Shown here: piece after piece, positions 13,501-28,500 of the stretch
How positions within the stretch are numbered: position 1 is the stretch's first letter
Layout: the number at the start of each line of letters is the position of its first letter
Assembly: GCF_019925205.1 (NCBI RefSeq)
Contig: NC_083562.1
Coordinates: 22,754,001-22,818,000, forward strand
DNA length: 64,000 nucleotides
Origin: Metopolophium dirhodum
Lineage: Eukaryota > Arthropoda > Insecta > Hemiptera > Aphididae
Direction: 5' to 3'
The notes under the pieces: generated by a model
What the model was told of the DNA's origin: nothing
The model's database searches: none
Seen by the model: only the letters and a program-made list of their open reading frames with translations
Position numbers and translations under genes: made by a program

Positions 13501-16500
13501 ATTATATATATATATATATATATGTATGTTATTAGGCAGAAATGTAGAATCTACGGCGGGCGTATATATTATAGGTACATATTATAGGCACTTCAGTTAT
13601 TCAAACAAGTATCATTGCCGAGGAAATAAAATAATTACCATATACTTTACCATATACCTTTATATACATACAGTATATACACTCACAAATCAAAAGTGTT
13701 TTTTTTTAACACCGTATATGTTATTATAAAAGGTATGTGATGGAAACAATCGCTAACGAAAATACGTCTTGATTGCATATACGAACTCACATATTTTATA
13801 TATATATATTACCTACAGCATAATAACTGCGTCCGTGTACCTCGATGAAGATCGGCTGCACAAAACATATTTATGATGACCGAATAATAATAATAACATG
13901 TACCTGCCAAACTTCTATAGAACACACATAATATTATATACGCGTACGTATATATTATATAGAAAACGGTTTATTGTGCAACGTTACATTGTCGCCGGAT
14001 TTTCAACAGCACATATACACTTTCACTGGTTCATAACAACGCTATGTTGATAACAATATACAAATGTGTGTTGATTATCACGTATAGATACACACAAAGT
14101 TTAGGTGAGATATAATAATATAATGTGGGGAGTGTGAAGTGTGTACCACATAATATTTTATGTTATTTTAACAGCAAGTCGAAATTATTTATGGGTCCAC
14201 ATACTGTACAAACACAGACGTTTGTGAAGCGACTGAAAAAAAATGTAATTTCATCGCTGCAATTGTCAACGCGACATGTATTAACGACTCTGTCCGACTA
14301 AAATATTTTCGACTTAAAATCCTATTATTAATATATTTCGTTTTGGAAATAATAAAAAACATCCATTTCATCCCAAACACACCGAGTAGAAACGATGCAG
14401 TTAATTATGATGACCAATGGGCGTATAAACACAGCGTTAAACCGTATAATATATTATGAAAAGTAATTTTTGAACACATACTATTTATTAGAATGTAACG
14501 GGCATGATCATAATGCGTGTAGGTATAGGTACGGTTTACGTAATCGGTACGATTCATGATTAAATTTTTTTAACAATATAAAATCATGATTGGTTTTACG
14601 CGGTTCTCTGCGCATAGGTATACATATATTTTTCATAATCAATTATGCAGAAAACGAAGACATAATATAAACTAAGAAAAAAACTATTTTGATGTGTTAA
14701 AACTATTGTGTAAGTACATAATATATTTTATAATAATATTATACAGCGTGTCCTAACTAATCATCGATCTAACTGCAGACGACTTAATCGATCGTTCCGA
14801 TAACCACACTACGTCGCCCCTGTCTACTATAAAAATATAACCGGGTTAACTACAATCGAAAACTTTGACGGACAAGTTACAGCGCGCGCATGTCCGCCTG
14901 TGCGACGCGGAATTAGGTCTCGTCCGTATGGTCTTTATCGCGACGTGTATACTTTCTAGACGAGAATGTCTCGACGCGGCCGATAACGAATAGAGAACGA
15001 CATGACGTATGGCTGCGATCGATATGTAGGTATTATAATATTTTACTTACTTGATAAAAACAACAGGCGAAAGACGGTTTGGACAATCGAAAGCTATTAC
15101 CCGCGGCCCGAGGGTCGTCCACAGAAAATTGGAGCTGGAGAGAGAAGGATCTTCGACATCTAACCAGTGGTTATTTACGCACGTACATCATTGGCAAGCC
15201 CGATTTAAAAGTTGGAAAAATATACCAAATTATAGTTTATATATTTTTTTAAAGTACCTACTTATAATACTGCAGGGAACGTTTTTGAATATTATACTTT
15301 ACAATATTTTATCAACTAAATATAAGTAAAATATTTTAAATGCATAGGTATCTTAAAATAAATTCTTATATTTATTCAACACTATTGAACTATTTAAAAA
15401 CAAATTCATATTGTACCGCATATTATAATACATTTTCTATAGTTTATATAAGCACTTCATGTTTATACTTTAAGTAACATTTTATAATATCTCATTTTAA
15501 ATACAATGATAGTAACGCGATGATTTATGTAACTATATCTGTATAGAGATCTAGTAATTCAGTCTGGATATAGCATCATATATATATAGAATATAGTTAT
15601 CACATGTAATATTTTTATCGCCCGGGAAGACTTTTGTTTTTGCGCGGCCTGTTTTCGGATATCCTATATACATCATATCACGGGTGTATCGTCTACGGTA
15701 ATACCTACATATGCTGGCTCACAGACCGCGAGTTCGTGACGATAATCGTTAAAAAACGACCTTCCCCGGCCTCGCGTACTATGTGTCTATGTACTATATA
15801 ATATATATATATATATATATATCTATAATATATTATTGTCATTGCTGCTGCAGTGACCCTCCCTTTCCACAGTCTTATACCTATAGTAAACAGGAATACG
15901 CGCGACGGCAAAACGGTATATGTTAGCGCGCGTCCTGCATACGCAACTAGGCGATGAGGTCATTCAGCGTTTAGGTCCGTCCGAGAGGGAAAGAAAACGA
16001 TTTATTATTATTATTATCATAATAATATATTATATACACACACGGCAGTTGACCGCGTTTTGTCGGGCAAATTGAGTCGTCCGACGACGACGGTCACGTG
16101 GTATTATTTTACGCGTACTACTATTCATAATACTGCTACTATATATAATATTATCGGCATTGTCCTTGCCCGGACGCTGAAAACTTATTTGTGTTCTATT
16201 TTTCTTCACTCTACCTGTAGCACTGATGGTAAATGGTAATACAATAATTCTATCATTAAACGCGACCGCCGACGCCAATCATTCCGTCCGATTGTGCAAA
16301 CACACTGACGTCGTTGTAGTACATTTCGTTTTTGTCTTTTGTTGTTATTATTATTTTAATCGCGATCGCCCACTCCTCCACGACAGGAAATAAGGCGGGG
16401 CGCAGGTTGTCACAGGGGCGCGAGTTGGAAGTAGTTGTTGGAGTCCGGAGACTTAAACGCACTCGACCGCAGCGGATTAGTGAAAAAAAACAACACGGGG

Positions 16501-19500
16501 TAAATTGGCAGCTCTTGAACCATACGTTATGACTAGTAGGGCGAGGACGGGAACTCAATTTACGCGCTAAATATTATATTACATCGAAGTCACACTCAAA
16601 GTCGAGCGATTATGTTAAATCTTTTACAGTGATTGTAGGTAATTAATAATTCAACTAAAGTTTTAGGTACCTATATATTATAATATATATATTCAAGACT
16701 GCGTTAATTATATATAAATATATATATATATATGTGCCAATTAGTTTTAGAAAATGTGTAAAACATTGAAAAGCTATTTATTACAATACTGTTTTATAAA
16801 AATGTGTTATTTAAGCAACAAGCCCATAAATTGAGTTACTGAGAATGTATTAATTAATATTCGTTCGATTTCAGTAAGTTATTTGCATGGTTTTGAAATT
16901 TTGAAATTGCGTTTTTAATTAGTGTCAAATAGGTACATTAAATACATAATAAATAGTTGACAAAAATACGCACCTGTCCTACAACAAATTAAATTTTAAA
17001 GCGGCATCAGGTAACAACGAGCATATACCAAATTCAATGACGATTTCGTTATAGAATATGTATAAGTCTAGATTAAATTGAAAATGTATACATGTATTAT
17101 TATACGTAGAACACTCACACATTTTCAGTTTATATAAGTTAGTTATACCAGAAGAAAACGTCATCTTACATTATGATAGTATTCGAAAACACGAGAATTA
17201 CCCACACGGAGAGGTTGATGCTACAATGGGAATTGTACAAAATGAGATTATTACTTCTTGACTAGATATTATAAGCCACTAAGACCATTTCGAGGCCGAT
17301 AATTATTTTAATTCCATATCGAACACCGCAGAACACATACAGAAGGTATTGATTTTTATTTGGATGTGTAGATAATTTCCTATTTAGGGGAAATACAACA
17401 GTAGATACATATTACCTAATTAAACCTATATATATATATATATATCATTAATATATGAATCTAATGTTAAAAAAATTAAGTTATTAAATAATTCAGCACA
17501 TAGTCTTGGCCTGTTGGGTACGTTTTCATATAACAGCACTATACAACTACTACTTATACAGTCTTAAAATAATTCGTTATTATTTAATTATTTCAACTTT
17601 ATTTCACAAATACCGAATATTACTCTAGAGCATACGAGTCAAACGATTATAATTACATAATATATAGATATATCATTAGAATTTTTAATTGTGCAAAAAG
17701 ATATAATGATTGCTTTAAATACACACGACTTGACGATAACGGGAAGCGGCAATAGCAAAGACCAAACGCGGTTTAACAAGTTTAACAATAATTATTTGAG
17801 TGTACATATAATACATAATATCATACAATATGCGAGACGTAAGGCATTAAACATAATATTATATACGATATACCTAATAATTGGTTACGGTTATAGTTTT
17901 TCGCGCGTGGACAAAGCGGACAACGGGCAGAAACTACTGCAGTCTTCGCGAATGGCCAGTGAGTATAAATGAAAAAAAAACATTGTCTTCCAATATTTTA
18001 CATCACTGTTGGAGTGAAAATTTGTGCATTTGTATACATATACGATATACCATATAGGCACACACACACATATTATATGCATATATATATTAATTATTAT
18101 ACATACATATTTATTTGTGCTTATGCAAAAAATGCGTTCGATTCCATGATTGTCAAATCGAATTCACATGTATATAATACCCATACATAGTACATATAGA
18201 TACTACATGATATTATATATAATATATACTCACGTACTTTGCATTGTGCGAGTGTGTATTATACTGTACGAAAAATACGCATACGCGTTTAGGGAGGAGG
18301 GAGAGAGAGATATGACAGTTATTGTTCAATCATTCTGCACACACACATGACGACTATAGTTTGAACACGCAGATCGCATATATATATATATATGTATTTA
18401 AGAAAGAGACTTGCACGTCCGAAAGGACATCGGACCGTCTGTTGTCGGGTCAAGGACATTATACACCGCTGCTGCCGTTGCCGATGCGGTTTCCAATGGT
18501 CGCACATCGCCGACGTCGCCACCAGGACGTTGACTTTACCCCCTGTTCCGCAACTACCACCACAGCCACCGCCGTCACACTTAAACTTAAGATACCGTCC
18601 CTCCCTCTATCACCACCCGCCATTATTATTATTACAACGATTCTCGATCGCAAACAATAATAATAACATATTTTATTATAGGAACTATACACAGTCCAAC
18701 ACGGCTCGTAATACAATCATATAATATAATACATTATTAATTTATTAATAATACAACTAGTGATCTAGGTACTATAAGTAAGGACTATCAAAACAAAGTT
18801 GAAATATAGTTATTATAATATTGATTTGTTTTCAGGTTCGCGGTTCACGAGGTGTAACGTCTAACCAAAGTACAAAAACATTTTTCGGGTCTTAGCCCCC
18901 GTGGGCTAGTAAAGTATGAGTAAGTTGGGTATAAATGTATAATACTTTATAGTACCTACCTACTACATACATACATACATACATACGTCATGTGACAAAC
19001 ACAAGGATTAGATTTCGGCTGTGCGCGCGTGCCTTACAGTATAATTGAAATTAGTTGCGCGCGCCGCCGTGGGACACAGTGAGGAGATGCGCTGCGGTCC
19101 GGAAACGGCAGCTGCGCGCATCCGCTAAATTCTCGGTCGCTGACATTACCCGCGCACACTACAATACTATGCGTAAGCATCACTTTACCATGATAATATT
19201 ATAACATAATACAAGACATTCCCCCACCGCATCGTAGTCATCTCACTGCGTTCGGGCTATAATTAATGTTTTAATTGTCAGGCATAATTAATACGTATTT
19301 TGTCTCGGAGGTTTCGCCAAAAATAGTACATTTTTGATATCCGAATGTTTGTATCGATCGTTAAAACATCACCAATTCGTTGAGTAAAGGTGTATAGTCA
19401 AATTTTAACTTGTGTGAGAGAGTTTTTCGGAGTGAAGATAGTACAAATAACATTTAATAATATCGATTTTTATTTTGTATAATATTATAAAATATATATC

Positions 19501-22500
19501 ATAATAATTTGTAATATTAAATAATATCTAATTGAAAACTGTTCGTTTACACCTACACATATTTTGAAAGTATTTTTTAAACAAGTATCATTAATTTTAT
19601 TTTGGTTTATCTTAGTTCGTTGATCCTATTTTAATAATCGTAAACGAAAAGTTCAGCATTTACGTGTGAAGGTGTCAAGATATAGTACGCGCAGCAGGAT
19701 TATTAAATTCCAATTACGCTGTACATATATCTTATATCTACTGGTATTTTAATATAAATACGTATTATATAATATTATATTCATTGATCCCTCCCCAAAT
19801 GACCAATAAGGTATACTAAAAAATAGGTGTGAGCCGTGAAATGGTCTCTTAGTGAAAAGTGGGTCACGTCTAATATGAAAAGTTTGGGAACCACTGATCA
19901 CAGATTTATATTATTTATTGCATTTATTATAAGAGATTGTAAATACAAATCGTGAACAAAATTGTTTAAATAATTTATGGTTTTCCATACAATGTATAAA
20001 AGGTATAATATAAATATAATATATTGATACTTGTATTAGATATAACCTATTATAGTAGGTTGGGAATAAAATATCAGTCTACATTTTTGCGACCCAAATG
20101 ATGAATTATTGTATTTTTTTTTTAAAATAAATTATGTTTTCTTGTATATTGCATAAATAGGTGTGTTTCTTGTCACTTGAATATAATAATATTGGATGCA
20201 ACAATTAAATTACAGTAATTATTTAAACGTAAAAAAAATGGTGTGACATCACAAAACGTGATGCACTCGTTTTGTTCGTTCTCGACAAATGTCATAACAA
20301 ACGTATTGAAAGACAAATGCAGTTTGTCTAATAAATAATATATGCATACAATATGTCCAGTGTGCGTATCTACATAACCCGTATATTCGCCGCTGTTTAG
20401 CATAATGGATAACAACGACAATTATTACATTATCTTTCAGTAATCATATTTTATTGCATAGGTATTACGTATTACCATATTATAAAAAAGCGCATCATCA
20501 TAGAACCATATATTGTTGTTTTATTTCATTCCTTGCAACAAAGTTTTTTTTATCGAGATCTCGATCACATACACACACTGTAAAACTCAAACACAAGGAC
20601 ATGGGATCATTTTCCACCATCACAATGCTGCAATTTTATATGTTTAAAATCTACAATTTATTTAACAAACCAATTACGTAACGTAGATTTTACGTGAAAG
20701 TACGTGTTAAAAATATTAATAAAAATAATCCTGAAAAAACATTTAAAAACTTGGCCGTTGGAAGAAATTCTGCAGACTAAAATGTACTTATATGTATATT
20801 ATACGCAACAAACCAAGACAAATCGAAGTCTAATGAAGATGTGACTCTAGCAGGGAATTCTATTCTATTGTTCAATAAATACATATGAACTGTATATTAT
20901 ATAAATATAGTTATTCCACAACCCTAGAAATGTAAGAACAATGTATCTTTTACCCATAGGTAAGATTAAAACATTATATACAACATACAGGCACAACGTT
21001 TGATAAGTTATTTTTTATGGCTATAGGTATATTCATAAAGGTTGAATATAACAACTATCATTTAACGAACATCCAAAATATTATTATTTGATTGATAATC
21101 ACGAGCACATGCTCGATCGTCCGATATACAAATACACGCGATTGGGTGCGTTTTACATAATATTATAATATACTAATTTAATTGTGGTTTGTTACACATT
21201 ATACGTAATATATATAATATAAACTATTATCATTGACACAATACAGGTACAATCTTCAAGTCAGTGGACTTTTATATGAATCTAAGAATTCATATAGAAT
21301 TTCACGCAGATAAATAACTGAAAACAAAACCGAATATTTAATTGACGTAATGCGTGCAATGTTTTTTGTCAACCGCATAATATAGTATGTACAGAAAGAG
21401 ACTATAGGAATGGTAGAGGTTTCTCTCCATAACGATCGTCGCATAGGACAATACAGGGTATTAAGCCCCGAAACGAACGTTACCCTTTTTTTTAATAATC
21501 GTCATGTTATCTCGCGTCAAAACCCATGGCAGACGGTGGCGATAAGAAATAACCCTCCAACGCGCGCGGCCGTTGCACTGTCGTATAATATAATACAATA
21601 GTACATTAAGAATGACATTTCCAGCGACAAGAGATGACTGTGGCGTCAAACCAGTTGGCGTGGGCGACAGTGCAACAAAACACACACATACATACACACG
21701 AGGTGCATATAATATACGTGTTTAATAATGAATAATTAATAGCACATACAATCGTCGTCCGTGTTCGCAATGGGTATATTTTTTTTATTTTTTTTTTATA
21801 CAAGTAATATAATATATTTCTTCCCTTCACCTGGTGTTATCGTAAAACACGAACGGCCGCCGAGACCCACAACTCACGCGCGCACAGAGGTGTTATTAAT
21901 AGATCCGGGGCACAAATGGACCACGGAGAGGAACGGAGAAAAACAACGAGAGACTATAATATAAAATTATAATGTCACGGCCGTACGACAAACGGCCGAA
22001 GGTATTATAATAATACTACTACTACTACTACTACAACTACTACTAATAATAATGTATATATAAGAGAATAAACCTGTTTCAGCGCAGGGTATTGACGCCG
22101 GGCAGAAGGAAAAACGATAACTTTCCCGCAGGAGGCAAAAATATTAATGATACGTGCGGCTTCGCCGCGATTACGTTATCATCCCCGACGGATATTTGGA
22201 CAAATATTATTATTTTTTTTTTATGGAAGTCAAAATTTCTTGCATACCTATACTTTAGGGCTTACCTACACAGTCCTCGTAAGGACATGACTAAATACAC
22301 TTTAGTCATGGTACCTAAATAGGATATGATAGGCGTGTGTAGTAATCAAGATTCAAATACCCAACACAACGACGAATGGCCGCCTTACAATTTCCTGAGG
22401 GAAACTACCGAAGCTGCAGCAATGGGACGTAAAGGTACATGATATTACCTAATAATATAAGGAGACGACGTCCAAGACAAACCCGTCTATAGCGGCGTGC

Positions 22501-25500
22501 ACTAGAATTTCAATTGCCGATTAAACGCCAATACGATTACATACCAATTACGTCTATACGGTTATACGTAAAAACCTTTCCGAAAACTTGGAATCCGTTA
22601 CGAACACCACCCGCACCTTCAGGACTGCTACCTATTCGATTCTTACCACTTCGTCAGTCCCACGGCAGACCCTTAAAAACTATCTATAACCAAAAAATAT
22701 GGACTGTATCATGGATATGTATTATATACATATACGTATAACACATGTATATGGTATCCACGAAGGAAATTGTGCGCTATCTCCAGTTTCGAGAGGGCAA
22801 CGTTTGAACTTCATTGTTAGGTATCATAAATTACTTACTAAGTTACACGGAGACCGTGTTATGGACTAAATAACTCGTGGTCGAGAAATAACTATATTAT
22901 ACGTATCATATGCTATAAAAGTGTAAGCAATAATGAAGATTATTTTATAAAAATACGTACAGACGGTGCGCAGCTGGAGTCACGAATGACGAATGACACA
23001 ATAAAGCACGCGTAAATGACCAATGTTGTGCAAAGACATTATCTAAGGATACATACGACCGAATATGTAGTATTGCTTTCGGTGCACATATGTGTTGCAC
23101 TAATGTTTTTTAAAATAATTTAAAGCATATAAACAGCGTACAGATGGAGTTGTACAGTCAAGTTATAGAATAATTAAAAAATTATATTTTCCATTCAATT
23201 ATTTACACACATATACCAATATGTTATGTATACAAATACTTAAAAATCATACATTTGCTACACACAATCGAAATAGGTCAATAAATATTTTGTTTGCGCG
23301 TTATGAATGTTATGATTATAAGCATAATAAATAATAATATATTATACCTATTTCTTTAAACAAAGAATATCTGAAAAAAATATAGACGCAGAGAGAAATT
23401 GTGGGCGTTTTGCATTGATTACCAAAACAAAGTAAACGGATAAATGGTCGACCACTAGCCATTTCAATACTGTATATATTAATTTCTGCACTCTGCGACC
23501 AGTGTAAACACTGACCCCACGGAAAAAAACTCGGACAACTTCATTGATATAACACACGAGTTTATACTTTCTAATTATTTTTATGGATAGGTATATTATT
23601 ATTACTATTATTATTATAAACGTACTTGTAATTTTTAACGCGTAACGTATAAATTATTTCTGTACATTAACGAAAAACGTTGATTTAAAAACAATAAAAC
23701 TATAAAGGTAAGTACTACGTAATATGATAAAGAAACGGAATTAAATTAAACAGTTATAAAATTATACTCGGTAATAAAACGAAAAAAATCGCTAATTGAA
23801 TCGATGTTGAACACAACAACAATTATTATTATATTACAAAGGGAAAAGATAATAATATTAAAAACATTAAATATTTTAAGTGTTGTTGTACACACGTATA
23901 CACTATACATTATACACGTATATGGTATATAACTTACGGCCGGATATTATTGACTGTCGTATGCATTTTATTTTCAAAAAAAAAATATCAATTTTAAAAA
24001 ACACAGTTTTGTGAATTGCATCAACAACAATAGAGCATATATTGTGTATATATATAATATAAAATAATGATATTGTTGACTAGGCAAGGTCGTCCCAGCC
24101 GTGTATGTGATCCAACGTTTTCGCAATGTCGTCTGGCTAACCGTATAAGGTGTCAGCAGCAACATCAGCAGCAGCAACCGGGAATTACGACCGGTTGACC
24201 GATACGCAAAAAAATAAATAATCATCATGTTAGTAATATTATAATAATATGATCGACAACGATATCATAGTATACGCGTAATATTATAATAGAGGTGTTG
24301 TTGTATTTGTTGGCACACGCCGTTTTTGTTTATCGTTCTTCATTTGAATAATAATAATAATAATAATAATAATTTAGCGATTTAATTTATTTATAAATAC
24401 TGGTCGTTATGGGTGCATGCCGTAATGCATATTATAACATTATAATATTATTTAAGTATTCACTTATATTTTCGGCGAGTGTAAAACAGACGGCCTGCTG
24501 CTGGTTCCACATCTGTGGACTCACACCTGCGACAGATGGGCTGGTTGCTGAAAGACGGCTACATCCTGTGGCGTTTGCGGTGTTTTGACTTAACGGTTTT
24601 TGAAAATTAATTCAACGAATATACACCAATCCAGTTATATTATATTAGAATATTATATTCTGATGATTGACTATCCGTTTTAATGAACACTCCACTATAT
24701 AATTACGATTTCTTTTAGTGATTTTACATTTTAACAACATATTTTGTCATACGATTCATTATGTGCCTACGCAATTATAATGTGATACCTACTAATTTAC
24801 TACCTATGTTGCCATATTGGAATTATGATTTATTTAGTATCAATGTATAGATAGGTAATTACAATTAAGATTATTCAAACATCTTATGTAAGTTAAATCA
24901 TTTCTAAAATATATCAGTCGTTAAGATTATCATGATTAAGATCTGAATAACAAAAAAGAAAAATGAATTATTGTCACAAACCAGCGACCCGTACGAGAAT
25001 TGACGCAGGTGTGTTAACGAAGACGATGACATATTATAAAAAATAGTATGGTCGATTTTCGCGTGGGACCTGCCCACGAATATAGTGGAATGTCAAATTT
25101 CAAATAGTTTTGTTGGTTATTAATATTTATGATACAAAAACGTGGACGTCCAAACATTTTTAAGACAGTGATACATATATACACAACATAAAATTGGACA
25201 AAAACCATAACAAATCTCGAGAAAAGACTTTTTTATTTTTAAAGGTCTATACAACCGAGACTATTAAAATTAGGTAATTCATACAAAACTGATAAAAAAA
25301 AAAAAAAATGAGATATTATGTCCACTTGATTTATTATTAATATAATTGTAATAGGTACCTAATTCAATTCCTTATGAATGTTTACGAGACAATATTTACT
25401 GTATTTGAAGAATTGTTCTTAAGAAATACGGACGAGCGCAGATTATACAATAAAACAATCATGGTTGTCATTAACTTCTCGAATGGTTTTTAACGGTATT

Positions 25501-28500
25501 TTAAAGGCATAAGATGACAAGAACGTTTCACAGCCATCCAAAACCAATATTTAACATGACCCACATGTGTATAGTGCAGTAAACCGATAAGTACAGCGTT
25601 TTTTTATTATTATTTTGAGGCCGAACGCTCGTGTAACCTTTAGACTATATTATATTATTATATCTAAATGAAAACGATTGATAATACAATTGGAACAAAC
25701 TGTTAAGTATAGTATTGTTATTTTTTTTTTCATATAATCTTCACAGCTGCATTATTATCAGGTCTGTTTTCCGTTTTGAAACAACCGTACCGATAGTGCA
25801 GTGATTCACACCACACAAATAATTGTATTCCCTTTACCTCGGAGAGGGTTACAGATGAATACTGAATGTATATCATAAACATAGTAAAAGTTCCTTTTAA
25901 TACATTTTCTTCCGGTACCTATGTTAATTTTCTGCTAGCTTCCTTTTATCGAGCTTATAAAAGTTTAGGCGTTTCGAACAAAACTTCAAAATTACTTTTT
26001 GAACTTTTTGTTGCAGCTGTCACTATTGCAAGTAACATATTACAGCATCGTGATTTTATACACAGTTATCTATACACAAAATTGTAAAGTAATAGTAAGA
26101 CATTAATTAAAATTATTATCTGAAAGCTCGAATGTAATATGTTTCAAACATTTAAATATCATAGAGTTTACACTAATCAATTTTTAACATTTATTAGGCT
26201 CTCTGCAGATTGACACGAGGACATGATATCTAAGAATTTAATATTCAATTGTGGTAGGTACATGAAGAAGATAATCGTGAGATTTTTCCACACTATTTGC
26301 CGGAATATATATGTTTCTGACTACGGTTCCATTCTAAACTAACTGTTTAGGAAAAACTGTTACACACGTCTTCCATGCCAATAACAAAGTTGCTTGATGT
26401 TGGTTATTAGACGCGATAACCCATTGAGGTACTCCATCACATGAACGCATATAATAATATATATATGCACTCACGGCTGGCCACATCTCGGCTGCTGTTT
26501 CCGATTTCTCCGCAGTTCAGTGACTTTCTTTCCCCTTCCCATCTGTCACCCTATTTCTAGATGAGCAAATCTGGTTTTTGCTGAAGGTCATAACATTTTA
26601 TCGGATCACTAGGACACGGTACGAATACAATAAAAAAAATCTACAATAATATTCGAGAAAAGAATGACTGCAGTACCTATTACACAGTTGTAGGTATAAC
26701 GAGTACAAATAAGAATTTGCTGCCAATGATAGTTAATTCCAATTTTAGATCTGAGTATAAACTTGCACAAGCAATATAAAGTGTTGAATATAAAAGTACC
26801 TACTATAAAGTAGAAAAAAAAAACATTGCATTATAATTTGTGAATACAATTAGTCTTAGGAAACAAAAATGCAATTTATAAAACGTCCTAGTTGAGAAAC
26901 GTTATTTATTTCATTTCAAACTTATTTGGAGCTGGGTATTAAATTGCAATAGTAATAATTATGTGACATGAATATATTTATTCAATAAATGCAAACTACG
27001 TGGGATAAAATAAAATGTATATGTTGCATTATAAAATAAAATTTGTTTAGAAGTAACACAATTGTAGCCGCAAATTTATTTTATCATTTATGATAATAAA
27101 TATACTCTACCTACATGTGATTAATTGTTTAATATAATTTACTGTATAATGATACCATTAAGTTATAAAACTGTAGTACAAATTACAAGTAATGTTTGAA
27201 TAATGAATATCCCTTCATAAAAAATAACATATTGTGACCATTATATTTAAACATTGGTAAGGAATGTAGTTCGGAACCATTTTGAACATTGATACTAAAA
27301 TGTATCCAATAAATAAATCCAAGATGAGATTAGAATTTAATATATTTTTCCTAATTTAAACCAATAACTAATTATCTTATTAATATTTATGCAAAAAGTT
27401 AATGTTTTATTTCTGGCGACGGCAAAAATTTAGTAAAATGGTATAAATATTTATATCACTTCTTAACGATAATTATTTAGGCATACTCATACATATTGTA
27501 CCAACATAATGGTGTAAACGAGGTTGTCATCATAACCCTTACAACAAATGCAGAAGAATCGTAAACACGATATTACCTAATAATATTAGAATACTACGTC
27601 TTTGAGTTTTATGTTAAAAATTTAATATATTTCGTAATAAGAACATTCATGCGTTATGCATTATTATACCACAATAATACTATTCACTAGTCCGAATTGA
27701 TTGATTTCGTGTAGGCTCAGTAGTGCAGTAATAAATACGCACATTACATCATCCGAGGTCGGTATCGTGACCCGTCATCGTTTTGGAGAAACGTCGCTCA
27801 TCTCTTTAGCTCTACATATAATAAATCATAGTAAGAGTTTGTGATCTACTGATCTGTTTTTAAGCTAAAAAAAAATCACCACGATTATATAAAAATAACA
27901 TTTCGTTTAAATGTAATTTAACTTTGCGGCGTAGTTATGCAACGATAATAAAGTAACGCATGAACCGTGCTTTATAATGTATAAGCATGTACGCGAAACA
28001 TTAAATAAATAAAAGAAGACCTTCGACCCCTGGGCCGATGCAAGCTGCAAACTTCGTCATAATACTTATACATTATATACCAATGTCAAATGAAAATGCA
28101 TTTAGGTATAATTGCCTTGACAACAAAAACACAAACAAAATGTACCTTGTATACTTATTTAAGCGATAGGCCATACAGGCAATCCGCGGTATGTTCATAT
28201 AAAATAGTATACGGTAATATAAGGGTTACGTAATCCCGGTATATGTATACAGTTTGTGTGTAAAATATGTCTAATGTATACATAATATCACTCGCGTAAC
28301 CCAGTAATGATGATTTATCTCTAAAGTGCGGTTTTCTGCTAAAGTGTTATACATTACACATGTATAGTGTATACATGTGTGTAAATGCGGTCATTGCAAC
28401 ATCACCTCCAATATAGCTCGAACACTTAAAATGATCACCGCACTTCGGACTTGGTAACTGGTAAGCAACTGCGGGTTTTATACACGAAATTTAAGAACTT

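Noticed and set aside
18322..18724. Overlapping plus-strand frames rich in Thr, Pro and Leu
   Set aside because: Low-complexity translations in several frames at once over a GC-rich patch, with no motif and no splice context.
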